A DNA stretch of 64,000 nt from an uncultured Flavobacteriaceae bacterium (GCA_947488345.1 CANKZQ010000001.1:124001-188000); one strand, 5' to 3'; counted from the first letter of the stretch, positions 9,537 to 18,907 are shown. Translations and numbers: made by a program. The notes: a model not told the origin generated them from the sequence alone.

Positions 9537-10513
9537 TGAAAGCTGTTTTATGTACATCCTTCAGTTCGATAGATGAACTCACTGTTGAACAAGTGCCCTC
9601 GTTACAACCTGCAGACGATGAAGTTATAATCGCAGTAAAGGCCTGCGGACTCAACTTCCCTGACACCCTTATTATACAAGGTAAGTATCAGTTTAAGCCT
9701 GAATTACCTTTTTCACCAGGTGGAGAAATCGCTGGTGTTATTAAAGAAATAGGAAGTGCCGTTACACAGCTAAAAGTTGGTGATCGTGTGATGTATGGGA
9801 GTGTTTTTGGAGGCTTTGCCGAAGAAGTAAAAGCAAAGGCAGCGGCCGTTTTTAAAATGCCGCCGGTATTAGATTTTGTAACCGGTGCCTCTTCTATGCT
9901 TACATATGGCACATCTTATCATGCACTTGTCAATAGAGCCCGTATTCAAAAAGGAGAAACCTTACTCGTTTTAGGTGCCGCTGGTGGTGTGGGTACAGCA
10001 GCAATACAAATTGCCAAGGCCTTAGGTGTTACCATTATCGCTGCTGCGTCGACCGCTGAGAAATTGGCTTTTTGTAAAGAAAATGGTGCTGATTATGTAA
10101 TCAATTATGCGAACGAAGACCTTAAAACTCGCGTAAAAGAAATCACTAAGGGTAAAGGCGTAGATGTCATATATGACCCAGTGGGTGATGCCTATACGGA
10201 ACCTGCATTACGAACCATTGCCTGGAAAGGCAGATATTTAGTAGTAGGCTTCGCTGCAGGAGAAATTCCGAAAATACCCTTGAATTTAGCACTCTTAAAA
10301 GGATGTGAGATCGTTGGCGTATTTTGGGGCGCTTTTGTACAACGAGAACCTGCTCAAAATCAGGAGAATCTACAAACGATCATCACGTGGTTCGCCGAAG
10401 GAAAACTCACATCACAAATTCATGGAAAATATCCTCTCGAAGGTGTCAAAGAGGCCATGCATGCGATGGTAAACAAGGAAGTAAAAGGTAAAATCGTATT
10501 CATCCCAAGTTAA
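9536..10513 (+). CDS. NADPH:quinone oxidoreductase family (zinc-free MDR) protein
   Basis: Medium-chain dehydrogenase/reductase of 325 residues. The N-terminal GroES-like domain contains GLNFPDTLIIQGKY and FSPGGEIAG. The Rossmann motif LGAAGGVGTAAIQIA is followed by GADYVINY. No structural-zinc cysteine cluster is present, which fits the quinone oxidoreductase branch. The ATG overlaps the stop of the acyl-CoA dehydrogenase gene (TAATG). The context suggests a role in acyl or lipid metabolism; the physiological acceptor is unknown. Confidence 0.9.
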   Translation: MKAVLCTSFSSIDELTVEQVPSLQPADDEVIIAVKACGLNFPDTLIIQGKYQFKPELPFSPGGEIAGVIKEIGSAVTQLKVGDRVMYGSVFGGFAEEVKAKAAAVFKMPPVLDFVTGASSMLTYGTSYHALVNRARIQKGETLLVLGAAGGVGTAAIQIAKALGVTIIAAASTAEKLAFCKENGADYVINYANEDLKTRVKEITKGKGVDVIYDPVGDAYTEPALRTIAWKGRYLVVGFAAGEIPKIPLNLALLKGCEIVGVFWGAFVQREPAQNQENLQTIITWFAEGKLTSQIHGKYPLEGVKEAMHAMVNKEVKGKIVFIPS

Positions 10514-10517
10514 CCCT

Positions 10518-11369
10518 ATGCGGACACATGAATGGCATGCTCTAGGTACTTTTCATACTATTTTAGGAAAGCAAATATTTGTCGTTGACAAAGGTACCGC
10601 TGCCAAAACTATGGTAATTTTGCACGGTTATCCCACATCTTCATTTGATTATTGGATGGTGATTGATCGACTCTCTCAACACTTTAGAGTCATTGTTCAT
10701 GATCACATCGGATTTGGTTTTTCAGAGAAGCCCATTGATTATTCGTATTCCCTAATTGACCAAGCTAACGTTGCCCTAGCTCTATGGAAATCATTGAACT
10801 TACACGAGGTGACCATCCTCGCCCATGACTATGGTACCAGTGTGGCTACCGAAATTTTAGCACAACTTGAAGAAGGATATAATGAATTAAAAGTTCATTC
10901 CTTAATTCTTTGTAATGGAAGTATTCATATAGAATTGTCCCAATTGAGATTCATTCAGAAATTGCTTAAGAATAAGATCTTGGGGCCTATAGTAGCTCAA
11001 TTAGCAAGTGAACGGACCTTCATTCGCAATATGACAATTATATGGTACGATAAATCTACAGTAAATATTGCGGAATTTAAAGAGATGTGGCAGTTATTGA
11101 TTCGCGATAACGGACGAAAAGTATTACCTAAAATCACCCAATATATAAACCAACGATATACATACTGGCATCGCTGGATTGGTGCATTAGAGCGTACTGA
11201 AATTCCTGTTAAAATTGTATGGGCCACTGAAGATCCTGTAGCTGTGAAAGCCATAGCGTTGCAATTGAATAAAGAAATACCCCATAGTGAATTGCACTTA
11301 TTAGAAAGAACTGGACATTACCCTATGTTGGAAAATCCAGATGCTTGGTTAGCATTCATATTGAAGTAG
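10518..11369 (+). CDS. Alpha/beta hydrolase, haloalkane-dehalogenase-like
   Basis: Cytoplasmic alpha/beta-hydrolase-fold enzyme of 283 residues. It has the oxyanion-hole motif LHGYPTSSFD. The nucleophile elbow reads AHDYGTS, with Asp in place of Ser, as in haloalkane dehalogenases and epoxide hydrolases. The catalytic His is in ERTGHYPMLENP. It lies 4 bp after the oxidoreductase gene and likely ends that transcript. Actual dehalogenase activity is not implied; epoxide or ester hydrolysis is equally possible. Confidence 0.85.
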   Translation: MRTHEWHALGTFHTILGKQIFVVDKGTAAKTMVILHGYPTSSFDYWMVIDRLSQHFRVIVHDHIGFGFSEKPIDYSYSLIDQANVALALWKSLNLHEVTILAHDYGTSVATEILAQLEEGYNELKVHSLILCNGSIHIELSQLRFIQKLLKNKILGPIVAQLASERTFIRNMTIIWYDKSTVNIAEFKEMWQLLIRDNGRKVLPKITQYINQRYTYWHRWIGALERTEIPVKIVWATEDPVAVKAIALQLNKEIPHSELHLLERTGHYPMLENPDAWLAFILK

Positions 11370-11372
11370 CAC

Positions 11373-11927
11373 CTAATAAATACTCTTATTATAACGTTCT
11401 GGATGTCTAGGGTTCGCCTTCGCATAAAATTTCTCAATATAGGCCATATCTTCATCAAAATTACCTGTCATACTAAGCAGTCCACCAATTCCGGCTCTTT
11501 TATTCGCATAATCTAACAATCCTAAACTCAAAGGTACATTTGCCTGCTTTGCGATATTAAAAAAACCAGTTCTCCATTTTTCTGTTCGGTATTTTGTTCC
11601 TTCAGGTGCAATAATCAGTAATAGCTCATTAGATTTATCAAAGAGTTGTACAATATAATCGACCAAATTTTGCTTTTCATCTTTATTGACTCCAATGGCT
11701 CCCAGTTTTTTAAAGAAAAATCCGGTAACACCTTTGGTCAAATTACCATGTATTAAAAATTTGGGATCCAATCCTTCTTTCCAATAAGCAGCGAGCGCAA
11801 ATAAGGTATCCCAATTTGAAGTATGAGGTGCCGCTAGCATCAACATCTTGCGAATTCTAAACTCAGTAGGATATGAAGTTTTCCAACCGAATAAAAACAA
11901 GATAATAGATCCTAGTATTTTCTTCAT
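11373..11927 (-). CDS. Lysophospholipid acyltransferase family protein (paralog 1)
   Basis: PlsC-type 1-acylglycerol-3-phosphate acyltransferase homolog of 184 residues. The catalytic HX4D motif is in APHTSNWD near residue 35, and the second acceptor motif reads APEGTKYR. An N-terminal hydrophobic stretch probably anchors it in the membrane. The adjacent gene at 11987-12541 encodes a clear paralog sharing the HTSNWD, GAIGV and EKW-TGF-IAK segments, so this is a tandem duplication. The acyl acceptor is unknown. Confidence 0.88.
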   Translation of the reverse strand: MKKILGSIILFLFGWKTSYPTEFRIRKMLMLAAPHTSNWDTLFALAAYWKEGLDPKFLIHGNLTKGVTGFFFKKLGAIGVNKDEKQNLVDYIVQLFDKSNELLLIIAPEGTKYRTEKWRTGFFNIAKQANVPLSLGLLDYANKRAGIGGLLSMTGNFDEDMAYIEKFYAKANPRHPERYNKSIY

Positions 11928-11986
11928 GTAACAATGACTTGATTAAACTAAAACGACGAATAACTCATTTGTAGTATGCCAAAAAG

Positions 11987-12541
11987 CTAAAATATTTTCT
12001 TATTATACAAATCAGGAAATTTGGCTTCAATAGTGGCATAAAAATCCTGAATATATTGCATATCTACTTCAAAATTTCCTGTTAAGTTATATACATCTCC
12101 TACACCAGCAAGTTTTTTCCCATAATCTAAAAAACCAAAAGATACCGGCACTTCGGCATTTTTCGCAATATGATAAAAGCCCGTTTTCCATTTTTCGACA
12201 CGTTCTCGCGTTCCTTCAGCGGGTACCATTAAAATCAAGGCATCTGATGTATTAAACAATTCAATGGAGTAATCAACTAAGTTATTGTGTTTTTTACGAT
12301 CTACACCAATGGCTCCTAACCAACGAAAGAAAAAACCAAAAAAACTTTTTGTGTAGGCATCTTTTATTAAAAACTTCGCGTCGATACCTTCAATCCAATA
12401 GACGCCTAGGGCAAATACCAAATCCCAATTCGAGGTATGTGGTGACGCCAACATGACTGTCTTAGGTACTTTATAGGTCTCTTTATAGGTTACTTTCCAT
12501 CTAAAAATGAAAAAGATAAACTTTGCTATGATTTTCTTCAT
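11987..12541 (-). CDS. Lysophospholipid acyltransferase family protein (paralog 2)
   Basis: Second copy of the tandem PlsC-like pair, also 184 residues. HX4D is in SPHTSNWD, and the second motif is VPAEGTRERV, which departs from the usual FPEGTR. It follows the helicase gene on the same strand after 9 bp and probably shares its promoter. Its sister gene lies 59 bp downstream. Unequal divergence of the second motif suggests different acceptor preference, but this is inference. Confidence 0.88.
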   Translation of the reverse strand: MKKIIAKFIFFIFRWKVTYKETYKVPKTVMLASPHTSNWDLVFALGVYWIEGIDAKFLIKDAYTKSFFGFFFRWLGAIGVDRKKHNNLVDYSIELFNTSDALILMVPAEGTRERVEKWKTGFYHIAKNAEVPVSFGFLDYGKKLAGVGDVYNLTGNFEVDMQYIQDFYATIEAKFPDLYNKKIF

Positions 12542-12550
12542 TATCCTCTT

Positions 12551-13978
12551 TTATTCTTCAAAAAACTCATCTTTAAACCCTATTAAATAGAGTTTTTCTT
12601 GTGCTCGTGTTACGGCGGTATATAACCACCTAAGATACGATATATCCTGACCTTCTGGTAAATAAGGCTGTTCTATAAATACAGTTTTCCATTGCCCTCC
12701 TTGCGATTTATGACAGGTCATAGCATATGAAAATTTGACCTGTAACGCATTGAAATACTTATTATTTTTTACCGATAATAGACGCTTATACGAAGACTTT
12801 TCATGTTCAAAATCCTTACGTACTTCTTCATATAGTTTGTTAGAATCTTCATAAGAGAGTGACGGTGTTTCCGCGGTAAGCGTATCTAACAACAACACTG
12901 TTTCAAAAGGTTTTTGATCAGGGTAATCAATCATTCTAACTTGCACTTCGGCAAAACGAAATCCATACAACTCTTTATAGTTAAAAATTTGCATAATTTC
13001 ACAGATATCACCGTTAGCAATAAAGCCTGCCGACGAAGAATCTTTCAACCAATAGTAATTATTCTTGACCACCATCACATAGTCTCCCGTCGCAATTTCA
13101 TTTTCTTGCCCTCGTATTTTACCTCGAATTTGCTGATTGTATTGATTAGCTCGCTTATTAGAACGTACAATAAAGGCCGTATCTTCAACACCTATATTAT
13201 CGTAAGCGCTATGAATTGCATCTTGAATATCATAGCCATCAATAAGGCGAATAATATCTGGAAAATTTAGATTGAATTTAAACGCATCATACCCACCTTC
13301 ATCTAAAATCACTCTTAAAGAAGTTGCATTGTTCAAAATACCTGAACTTTCATGTTGACGCATGACTTCATCAAGTTCTAGTTCTTCCACATTTTTGTTA
13401 TAGTTCAACTCGAGCTTGTCTGCATCTAATGCTGGACTCAAAGTAAGTTTTACAGGTGGCAATTGTGCTGTGTCCCCAATAAATATGACTTTACAATTTT
13501 TACCTGCATATACATAAAACAATAAATCGTCAAGTAAAGAGCCATTTTCAAAGAGACGTGCATCGGCTGCTCTATCTGGAATCATCGATGCCTCATCAAC
13601 GATAAAAATTGTATTGGTGTGTTTATTTGTTTGTAATACAAAAGAAACGCCTCCGTTTTTCGCTTTTCGCGGATGGTAGATTTTTTTATGTATTGTAAAG
13701 GCCTGACGATTGGCATAATTTCCAATAACTTTTGCTGCTCTACCAGTTGGTGCCAAAAGCACTGATTTCATATTTGCTTTCCACAGCGAATTCACTACAG
13801 TACTAATCGTTGTGGTCTTTCCAGTACCAGCATATCCTTTTAACAAAAATAACTGTTGTTTATTCTGATTAAAAACAAAGTTCGATAGCTGCTTCAAAAG
13901 TCTATCTTGCGTATTTGTAGGTGTAAAGGGAAATTGCTCTAAAAGGATATTATAAAAGGAGCCAGCATCTTTAATCAT
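12551..13978 (-). CDS. RecD2-like ATP-dependent DNA helicase/exonuclease subunit
   Basis: SF1 helicase of 475 residues, shorter than full RecD2. Motifs seen: Walker A KGYAGTGKTTT near residue 50, a conserved APTGRAAKV block, Walker B IFIVDEASM, motif III GDTAQLPPV, and the C-terminal UvrD_C_2 segment with MTCHKSQGGQW and LYTAVTRAQEKLY. No RecB or RecC neighbour is present, so it probably acts alone in DNA processing. It reads from a divergent promoter region with a minus-strand TACCTTTG box at 14000-14007. Confidence 0.92.
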   Translation of the reverse strand: MIKDAGSFYNILLEQFPFTPTNTQDRLLKQLSNFVFNQNKQQLFLLKGYAGTGKTTTISTVVNSLWKANMKSVLLAPTGRAAKVIGNYANRQAFTIHKKIYHPRKAKNGGVSFVLQTNKHTNTIFIVDEASMIPDRAADARLFENGSLLDDLLFYVYAGKNCKVIFIGDTAQLPPVKLTLSPALDADKLELNYNKNVEELELDEVMRQHESSGILNNATSLRVILDEGGYDAFKFNLNFPDIIRLIDGYDIQDAIHSAYDNIGVEDTAFIVRSNKRANQYNQQIRGKIRGQENEIATGDYVMVVKNNYYWLKDSSSAGFIANGDICEIMQIFNYKELYGFRFAEVQVRMIDYPDQKPFETVLLLDTLTAETPSLSYEDSNKLYEEVRKDFEHEKSSYKRLLSVKNNKYFNALQVKFSYAMTCHKSQGGQWKTVFIEQPYLPEGQDISYLRWLYTAVTRAQEKLYLIGFKDEFFEE

Positions 13979-13999
13979 GTATTCTATTCAGATAAAAAA

Positions 14000-14007
14000 C
14001 AAAGGTA
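14000..14007 (-). promoter_or_regulatory. Promoter -7 box for the RecD2-like gene
   Basis: On the minus strand this reads TACCTTTG, a perfect match to the Bacteroidota -7 consensus TANNTTTG, 22 bp before the ATG at 13978. No clear TTG -33 element is visible at the expected spacing. Confidence 0.55.
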
Positions 14008-14052
14008 CAAATTGATTTATGCATAAAAGTTTTAAGCATTAAAAAAATTTTG

Positions 14053-14060
14053 TAGATTTG
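14053..14060 (+). promoter_or_regulatory. Promoter -7 box for the 14087 membrane protein gene
   Basis: TAGATTTG matches TANNTTTG exactly, 26 bp before the ATG at 14087. Together with the minus-strand box at 14000-14007 it forms a divergent promoter pair in this 108-bp gap. The -33 region is T-rich without a clean TTG. Confidence 0.55.
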
Positions 14061-14086
14061 CCTATAACCCAAAATAATTTATCATA

Positions 14087-14824
14087 ATGCTAACAATACT
14101 AATTATACTTCTTGCAATAGTTGCAACTGGAGCTTTAGCTTACCTAATCACAAATAAAGTTTCGAAAAAAGCGCGACCTATAATCTCTATCGTGCTTTGG
14201 CTTTTGGTCATCTTTTTAGGTTATAAAATTTATAAAGGTATTATGGGCCCTATCGAGTTTAATAAGGAAAAAGTAGAGCGATATACTCCTGTGATCAAAA
14301 ATTTAAAAACAATCAGAGATGCTCAAGTAGCGCATAGAGAGGTAACAGGTAATTACACGAAGAGTCCTGCGAACTTGATCAAATTTATTGATACTGCTAA
14401 GTTTGCGATTACTGAAACAAAGAACGTTATTAAAACCGTAAATAAAGGAACTGATTACAGTCCGATTATGATTGAAGTTGAAGAGCGTACCGTAGACACT
14501 ATCGGATATAAAGATGTAAGAGCTGACTTTGCAGGAAGAGATTATGCCAACATGTTTAATGTACCAGGTACCTCTGCCAAATTTCACTTAACAACTGGAT
14601 ATGTAGAAAAAGTTCAAGGTGTGAGATCACCGGTTTTTATGGTTTCTGTTCCTAAAGAAGTTATTCTTGAAGGGTTACCAATTCACTTAATAAAACAAGA
14701 AAAAGAAGCCTTAGCTCCCGAAGTAATTGGTGAGTTTCTTTCTGTTGGTTCTATGGATGATGTAAAAACAAATGGTAACTGGCCAATACTTTATGATTCA
14801 GGAAAAGCTAAAAATAAAGAGTAA
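14087..14824 (+). CDS. Membrane-anchored protein of unknown function
   Basis: A 245-residue protein with two N-terminal transmembrane helices (about residues 3-22 and 30-48) and a soluble domain of about 195 residues. The soluble part contains TIRDAQVAHREVTGNYT, a pattern reminiscent of pilin-like or gas-vesicle-free envelope proteins, but I do not recognise a named domain. It precedes DUF3822 and rsmD on the same strand and overlaps the probable start of DUF3822, so the three form one transcript. Probably a conserved flavobacterial envelope protein. Confidence 0.75.
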   Translation: MLTILIILLAIVATGALAYLITNKVSKKARPIISIVLWLLVIFLGYKIYKGIMGPIEFNKEKVERYTPVIKNLKTIRDAQVAHREVTGNYTKSPANLIKFIDTAKFAITETKNVIKTVNKGTDYSPIMIEVEERTVDTIGYKDVRADFAGRDYANMFNVPGTSAKFHLTTGYVEKVQGVRSPVFMVSVPKEVILEGLPIHLIKQEKEALAPEVIGEFLSVGSMDDVKTNGNWPILYDSGKAKNKE

Positions 14825-15644
14825 TCTAGATTCAAAGAATCAAGAATATAACCATCTATCCATCCAATTTAGTTTGGGTGGATTTTCTTTTTGTGTTTTG
14901 AATAAAAACGATAAGAAGTTCACAGCACTCTATAATTATGGTTTCAAAGAAGCTTCATATACGCCACAAACCCTGCTTCAAAACATTACAGAAATATTTG
15001 ACACCAATCCGTTATTAAAAGATCAACAATATCATACTGTTTCTGTAAGTCACACCAATAATTTATCTTCTTTAGTACCGAAACCCTTATTTAGAGAAGA
15101 ACGCATGTCCGATTACCTGTCGTATAACAACAAAACCCTCAGACATGACTATTTTGCTTTTGATGACTTAAAAAATCACGAAATGGTCAACGTATATGTA
15201 CCTTTTGTCAATGCCAATAACTTTTTTATCGATCAGTTTGGAGGCTTTGAATACAAACATTTCTCTACAGTACTGGTTGAGAATTTAGTCGACATCTACA
15301 AATTGAGTCTCGTGCCACATATGTTTGTAAATATATGTAAGCGACATTTTGAAATTGTGGTCATCGCTAATAAAAAATTACAATTATATAACACCTTCGA
15401 TTACAGAACCAAAGAAGATTTTATCTATTATATCTTATTCGTCGCCGAGCAGCTCAATTTAAACCCTGAAGAACTAGAACTACAACTCTTAGGTAATGTA
15501 AAAAAAGATGATGAGCTATTTAAAATGGCATTTGGCTACGTTAGAAATGTAAGTCTGCTAGAAAATAGATCAAAATATACTTTCGATGCCGCTTTTACTG
15601 AGGACATAAAACGTGAGTTTTTTACTCTATTACATCAGTTTTAA
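14793..15644 (+). CDS. DUF3822 family protein
   Basis: Protein of about 283 residues matching the DUF3822 family of Bacteroidota, whose predicted fold resembles the actin/HSP70 ATPase superfamily (established knowledge of the family, recalled). The typical opening LSIQFSLGGFSFCVLN lies 15-20 residues from the start. The start is uncertain: ATG 14793 and ATG 14772 both overlap the upstream gene by 32-53 bp. Its stop overlaps the ATG of rsmD by one base. Pairing with RsmD is a recurrent arrangement in this phylum. Confidence 0.8.
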   Translation: MIQEKLKIKSNLDSKNQEYNHLSIQFSLGGFSFCVLNKNDKKFTALYNYGFKEASYTPQTLLQNITEIFDTNPLLKDQQYHTVSVSHTNNLSSLVPKPLFREERMSDYLSYNNKTLRHDYFAFDDLKNHEMVNVYVPFVNANNFFIDQFGGFEYKHFSTVLVENLVDIYKLSLVPHMFVNICKRHFEIVVIANKKLQLYNTFDYRTKEDFIYYILFVAEQLNLNPEELELQLLGNVKKDDELFKMAFGYVRNVSLLENRSKYTFDAAFTEDIKREFFTLLHQF

Positions 15645-16180
15645 TGCGTATTGTCTCTGGAAAATATAAGAGCAGACGTATCAATGCGCCTAAGAATCTT
15701 CCGACAAGGCCCACAACGGATATTGCCAAAGAAGCTCTCTTTAATGTATTAAATAATCATTATTATTTTGAAGACATCAGCGTACTCGATTTATGTGCGG
15801 GTATTGGGAGTATAAGTTTTGAATTCGCTTCCCGCGGAACAACGCAAATCACTAGTGTTGATAAGCACTATGGATGTGTAAAGTTCATCGAAACTACGGC
15901 AAAAACCTTGGAAGCTGAAATTGATGTCATTAAAAGTGACGTGTTTAAATTTTTGGAACACAGCCATCTCAAAGTAGATGTTATTTTTGCGGACCCTCCA
16001 TATGACTTTAGTGATGCACAATTTTTAAAGATCTCTTCGTTGGTATTTGAACGAGAGCTACTCAATAAAGATGGTCTGTTAATTATAGAACATTCTAAAC
16101 ATACAGATCTTTCGAACAATCCTCATTTTAAATACTTGAAAAAATACGGAGGGAGCGTATTTAGTTTTTTTGAGCACTAA
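15644..16180 (+). CDS. rsmD: 16S rRNA (guanine(966)-N(2))-methyltransferase RsmD
   Basis: Methylates G966 (E. coli numbering) of 16S rRNA using S-adenosylmethionine. The 178-residue protein has the family's usual length. It begins MRIVSGKYKSRRI, continues with RPTTDIAKEALFN, carries the SAM-binding VLDLCAGIGSISFE and the catalytic motif IFADPPYDF. The ATG overlaps the preceding stop (TAATG). Confidence 0.95.
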   Translation: MRIVSGKYKSRRINAPKNLPTRPTTDIAKEALFNVLNNHYYFEDISVLDLCAGIGSISFEFASRGTTQITSVDKHYGCVKFIETTAKTLEAEIDVIKSDVFKFLEHSHLKVDVIFADPPYDFSDAQFLKISSLVFERELLNKDGLLIIEHSKHTDLSNNPHFKYLKKYGGSVFSFFEH

Positions 16181-16195
16181 CTAGCTTTAGTTAGT
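16176..16195. terminator. Dyad between convergent genes, possible weak terminator
   Basis: Perfect 8-bp inverted repeat ACTAACTA/TAGTTAGT around a 4-base loop. It contains the stop codons of both rsmD and the convergent glycosyltransferase gene. No T-run follows on either strand, so it is not a canonical intrinsic terminator. Confidence 0.35.
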
Positions 16196-17678
16196 CAAAA
16201 ACATGGTCTTCGTAGTCTGCCCACCATTGCTCAATATCAATTTTAGGTTTTCGACACAAGTATAACGGAATGCCAACTTCTTCTCCAATAGCATACTTAT
16301 GTCGAATCATTTTTACCAAAATTACTTCTTCAAAAACATATTCAACAGATTCCTTTTCATTTCCTAAACTGATCCAAGTTGTTGCATTTTTATTTTGATA
16401 TCCCCATGACCAAAAGCTTCCGTGTCTACTAATAGGATTGGGTAAACCATATTTTTTTCCAAGAATCTTTAGCGCTCCTGCTTCTCCATAATTCTCAGCC
16501 CATACCATTGTTGTGCTTCTTTCTTTTTCAGGCAACGATCTATAAACGCTATCAACCAATTTCACTTGCTCTTCCCAACCAAACATATCAGCATAATCAC
16601 CCGTTAAAATAACTCTTCCGTTATCTTCCTCCTTATCCATATAGTTCACATATTGTTCTATAGGTAAAATAGGTGTTAGCTCCGGAATGAAAGGTATGGA
16701 CGGTACTAATACAACCCCGCATATGACATAGATTAGCTTGGGTCTTTTCTTTAATAAAGAGGCTATTTTTACAGCGCCCCCAGCAAATAAAACAGGATAT
16801 ATTGCAAAGATGTAATAGGCTTTTGAGCTCAACAACCACATCGTAATGAACGTGACGATCGTTGCGACCCCTATGGCTCGATATTTCTTTAGGTTTTTAT
16901 CGATCAAAAATGCGACAACTCCAAAAAGACTTACAATGAGAGTAAATGGAAAATTAAGTTGTTCCAAGATAAAATCAAACGGTTCAACGGCATCTAACTG
17001 ACTCTCATTAAGCTCCTGCAAATGTCTGAGCAAAGGAAAATCATGTTGGGCTTGCCACACAATATTGGGTAAGAAAATGAATAGTGAAACAAAAGCAGAA
17101 AAATAAAGCCATTTATCTTTAAAAAGTGCCCCACCCTTATAGAAGAACAATCCAGTAAAAAGACCAAATGCCCACACCAAAATGGTATACTTGGTTAAAA
17201 GACCTAGACCCAACGTAATGCCGAGAAAAACAAGATAGTTCTTCTTCTCTGAATTGATAAATTTACTAAAGAAATAAAAGCCCAAGGTCCAAAAAAGTTG
17301 ATCGAAAGCAACTGGTTGAAACAGGGTATGGTTTCGATAAAACGGAAGAAAAGCGAGTACACAAATGCCAGCAAGTAAGATTGCCTTTGCTTTTCCTCCC
17401 AATTCTTTAGCTATCATACAAGATAGCACCAAGATGGCAATTCCTGCCAAAGTCGGAAACAACCGAGTACCCCACAACGAATAATCAAAAAAAAACTCTG
17501 CTAATTTTCCGACAAAAGCAATAAATGGAGGAAATTCCATAAAGCCCCATGTTAAATGCTCACTAACTGATAAATGCAATAGTTCATCGCGATGAAAACC
17601 ATAATTGCTATTCGCAAGGGCATGAATAATGAACTTACATCCAGCTAAACTTAAAAGTATTGGTAGGTATTTCTTCAT
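16191..17678 (-). CDS. ArnT/PMT-like glycosyltransferase (GT39 superfamily)
   Basis: Polytopic inner-membrane protein of 495 residues with about ten hydrophobic helices. The first periplasmic loop carries the acidic motif GFHRDELLHL typical of polyprenyl-phosphate-sugar-dependent transferases, followed by GFMEFPPFIA. A C-terminal soluble domain of about 150 residues follows. It would transfer a sugar from a lipid carrier to an envelope acceptor that cannot be named here. It is the last gene of the 11-gene array beginning at 24269, 3 bp after the LytTR regulator gene. Confidence 0.85.
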   Translation of the reverse strand: MKKYLPILLSLAGCKFIIHALANSNYGFHRDELLHLSVSEHLTWGFMEFPPFIAFVGKLAEFFFDYSLWGTRLFPTLAGIAILVLSCMIAKELGGKAKAILLAGICVLAFLPFYRNHTLFQPVAFDQLFWTLGFYFFSKFINSEKKNYLVFLGITLGLGLLTKYTILVWAFGLFTGLFFYKGGALFKDKWLYFSAFVSLFIFLPNIVWQAQHDFPLLRHLQELNESQLDAVEPFDFILEQLNFPFTLIVSLFGVVAFLIDKNLKKYRAIGVATIVTFITMWLLSSKAYYIFAIYPVLFAGGAVKIASLLKKRPKLIYVICGVVLVPSIPFIPELTPILPIEQYVNYMDKEEDNGRVILTGDYADMFGWEEQVKLVDSVYRSLPEKERSTTMVWAENYGEAGALKILGKKYGLPNPISRHGSFWSWGYQNKNATTWISLGNEKESVEYVFEEVILVKMIRHKYAIGEEVGIPLYLCRKPKIDIEQWWADYEDHVFD

Positions 17679-17681
17679 ACC

Positions 17682-18437
17682 TTACTCCAACCAATCTTTA
17701 AAATCGCGCACGCGTTCACGACTTACAATCACATCATGTTCTTTGAAGGTATGTAGTTTTATTTGCAGGCGTGAATTGGTGTACGATACCATATCTTTAA
17801 TGGCATTGATATTGACATAAAACTTACGACTTACTCTAAAAAATGTCTCAGGTGCTAACTCTTTTTCGAGCTCTTCTAAGGTCATATCGATTAAGTAGTC
17901 GCGATTCTCATTGGTATGAATATAGGTGCCCTTGTTTTCACTGAAAAAACATTCGATGGTATCAACAGGAATCATTTTAAGATGCTGGCCCACTTTTACC
18001 GTAAAACGCTTTTTATACTCACGCTCTAGCGGATTAGATAATAGTTTTTTAATATCGTCAAAATCGACTGAAAGCCCTTGCTTTTCTGGAATACGTTCTT
18101 TGAACTTTGCTACGGCCACTTCTAAGTCTTCACTATCAATTGGTTTTAATAGATAATCGATACTGTTGAGCTTAAACGCCTGTAAAGCATATTCATCATA
18201 AGCCGTGGTAAAAATAATGGCACTTTTGACATCGATGTTTTCAAAAATCTCGAATGACAAACCATCAGATAATTGAATATCTAGAAAGATTAAATCGGGA
18301 TGCTCATTGGTTTCAAACCATGCCAATGATTCTTCTACAGAATGTAACATCGCATTGATTTTCATATCTAGGCTTTCTAACATTCTGTTTAAGCGTCTCG
18401 CAGCTGGTTTCTCGTCTTCTATAATCAGTATATTCAT
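17682..18437 (-). CDS. LytTR-family response regulator
   Basis: Two-component output protein of 251 residues. The receiver domain (about 1-120) has the acidic pocket after LIIEDEKPAARR, the phosphoacceptor Asp in LIFLDIQL, TTAYDEYALQAF and the conserved Lys in YLLKPID. The LytTR DNA-binding domain (about 145-250) includes RVSRKFYVNINAIKDM. The cognate kinase is almost certainly the LytS-2TM protein at 21436-22800 in the same array. Its start overlaps the stop of the DUF2306 gene by one base. Confidence 0.93.
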   Translation of the reverse strand: MNILIIEDEKPAARRLNRMLESLDMKINAMLHSVEESLAWFETNEHPDLIFLDIQLSDGLSFEIFENIDVKSAIIFTTAYDEYALQAFKLNSIDYLLKPIDSEDLEVAVAKFKERIPEKQGLSVDFDDIKKLLSNPLEREYKKRFTVKVGQHLKMIPVDTIECFFSENKGTYIHTNENRDYLIDMTLEELEKELAPETFFRVSRKFYVNINAIKDMVSYTNSRLQIKLHTFKEHDVIVSRERVRDFKDWLE

Positions 18438-18907
18438 TATCTTAAATTCAATTTTTTTGCCTGTTTGTTAATAATTCGACTCCCTATGATTGTCGTAATA
18501 ATTGTCGCTAGCGCTACCGCCCACCAAAATTGTTGCATATTTTTCACGAAACGAGTACCTATTTCGGCCCAAAATGCACAATATAAACCCACGACAGACC
18601 AGCTCATAAAATAAAAATGATAACCAAACCATTTTTTTGGTCTTCTAATCGCTGGAATGATTCCAGCGAGCACTGTTGCTAAACTAAGAATTGCAAAAAA
18701 ATGAAACAAACTAAAACCACCAAAATTTACAACAAAAAAAGAACTTACATTTAATAACAACATAGAAGCCACATATACATACCCTATTCGTTTATGAAAT
18801 AATGTTCCCTTAATATTATATACAACCACTAAACCCGTAATCATTGCAATCAAAGCAAAAATAGTATGTATTAACCCAATTGTACTATGAATTATATTGT
18901 CAAACAT
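18437..18907 (-). CDS. DUF2306-like four-helix membrane protein
   Basis: Small integral membrane protein of 156 residues with four hydrophobic helices. It resembles the DUF2306/cytochrome-like membrane family, with HKRIGYVYV, FHFFAILSL and a conserved His/Trp pattern. The ATG at 18907 overlaps the TAA of the amidohydrolase gene (TAATG), so a longer start inside that gene is rejected. Function unknown; its place between an amidohydrolase and the response regulator suggests a shared membrane-related role. Confidence 0.78.
   Translation of the reverse strand: MFDNIIHSTIGLIHTIFALIAMITGLVVVYNIKGTLFHKRIGYVYVASMLLLNVSSFFVVNFGGFSLFHFFAILSLATVLAGIIPAIRRPKKWFGYHFYFMSWSVVGLYCAFWAEIGTRFVKNMQQFWWAVALATIITTIIGSRIINKQAKKLNLR

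Noticed and set aside
16176-16195. Strong bidirectional terminator between rsmD and the glycosyltransferase gene
   Set aside because: The dyad is real but lacks a T-run on either strand; kept only as a low-confidence feature.
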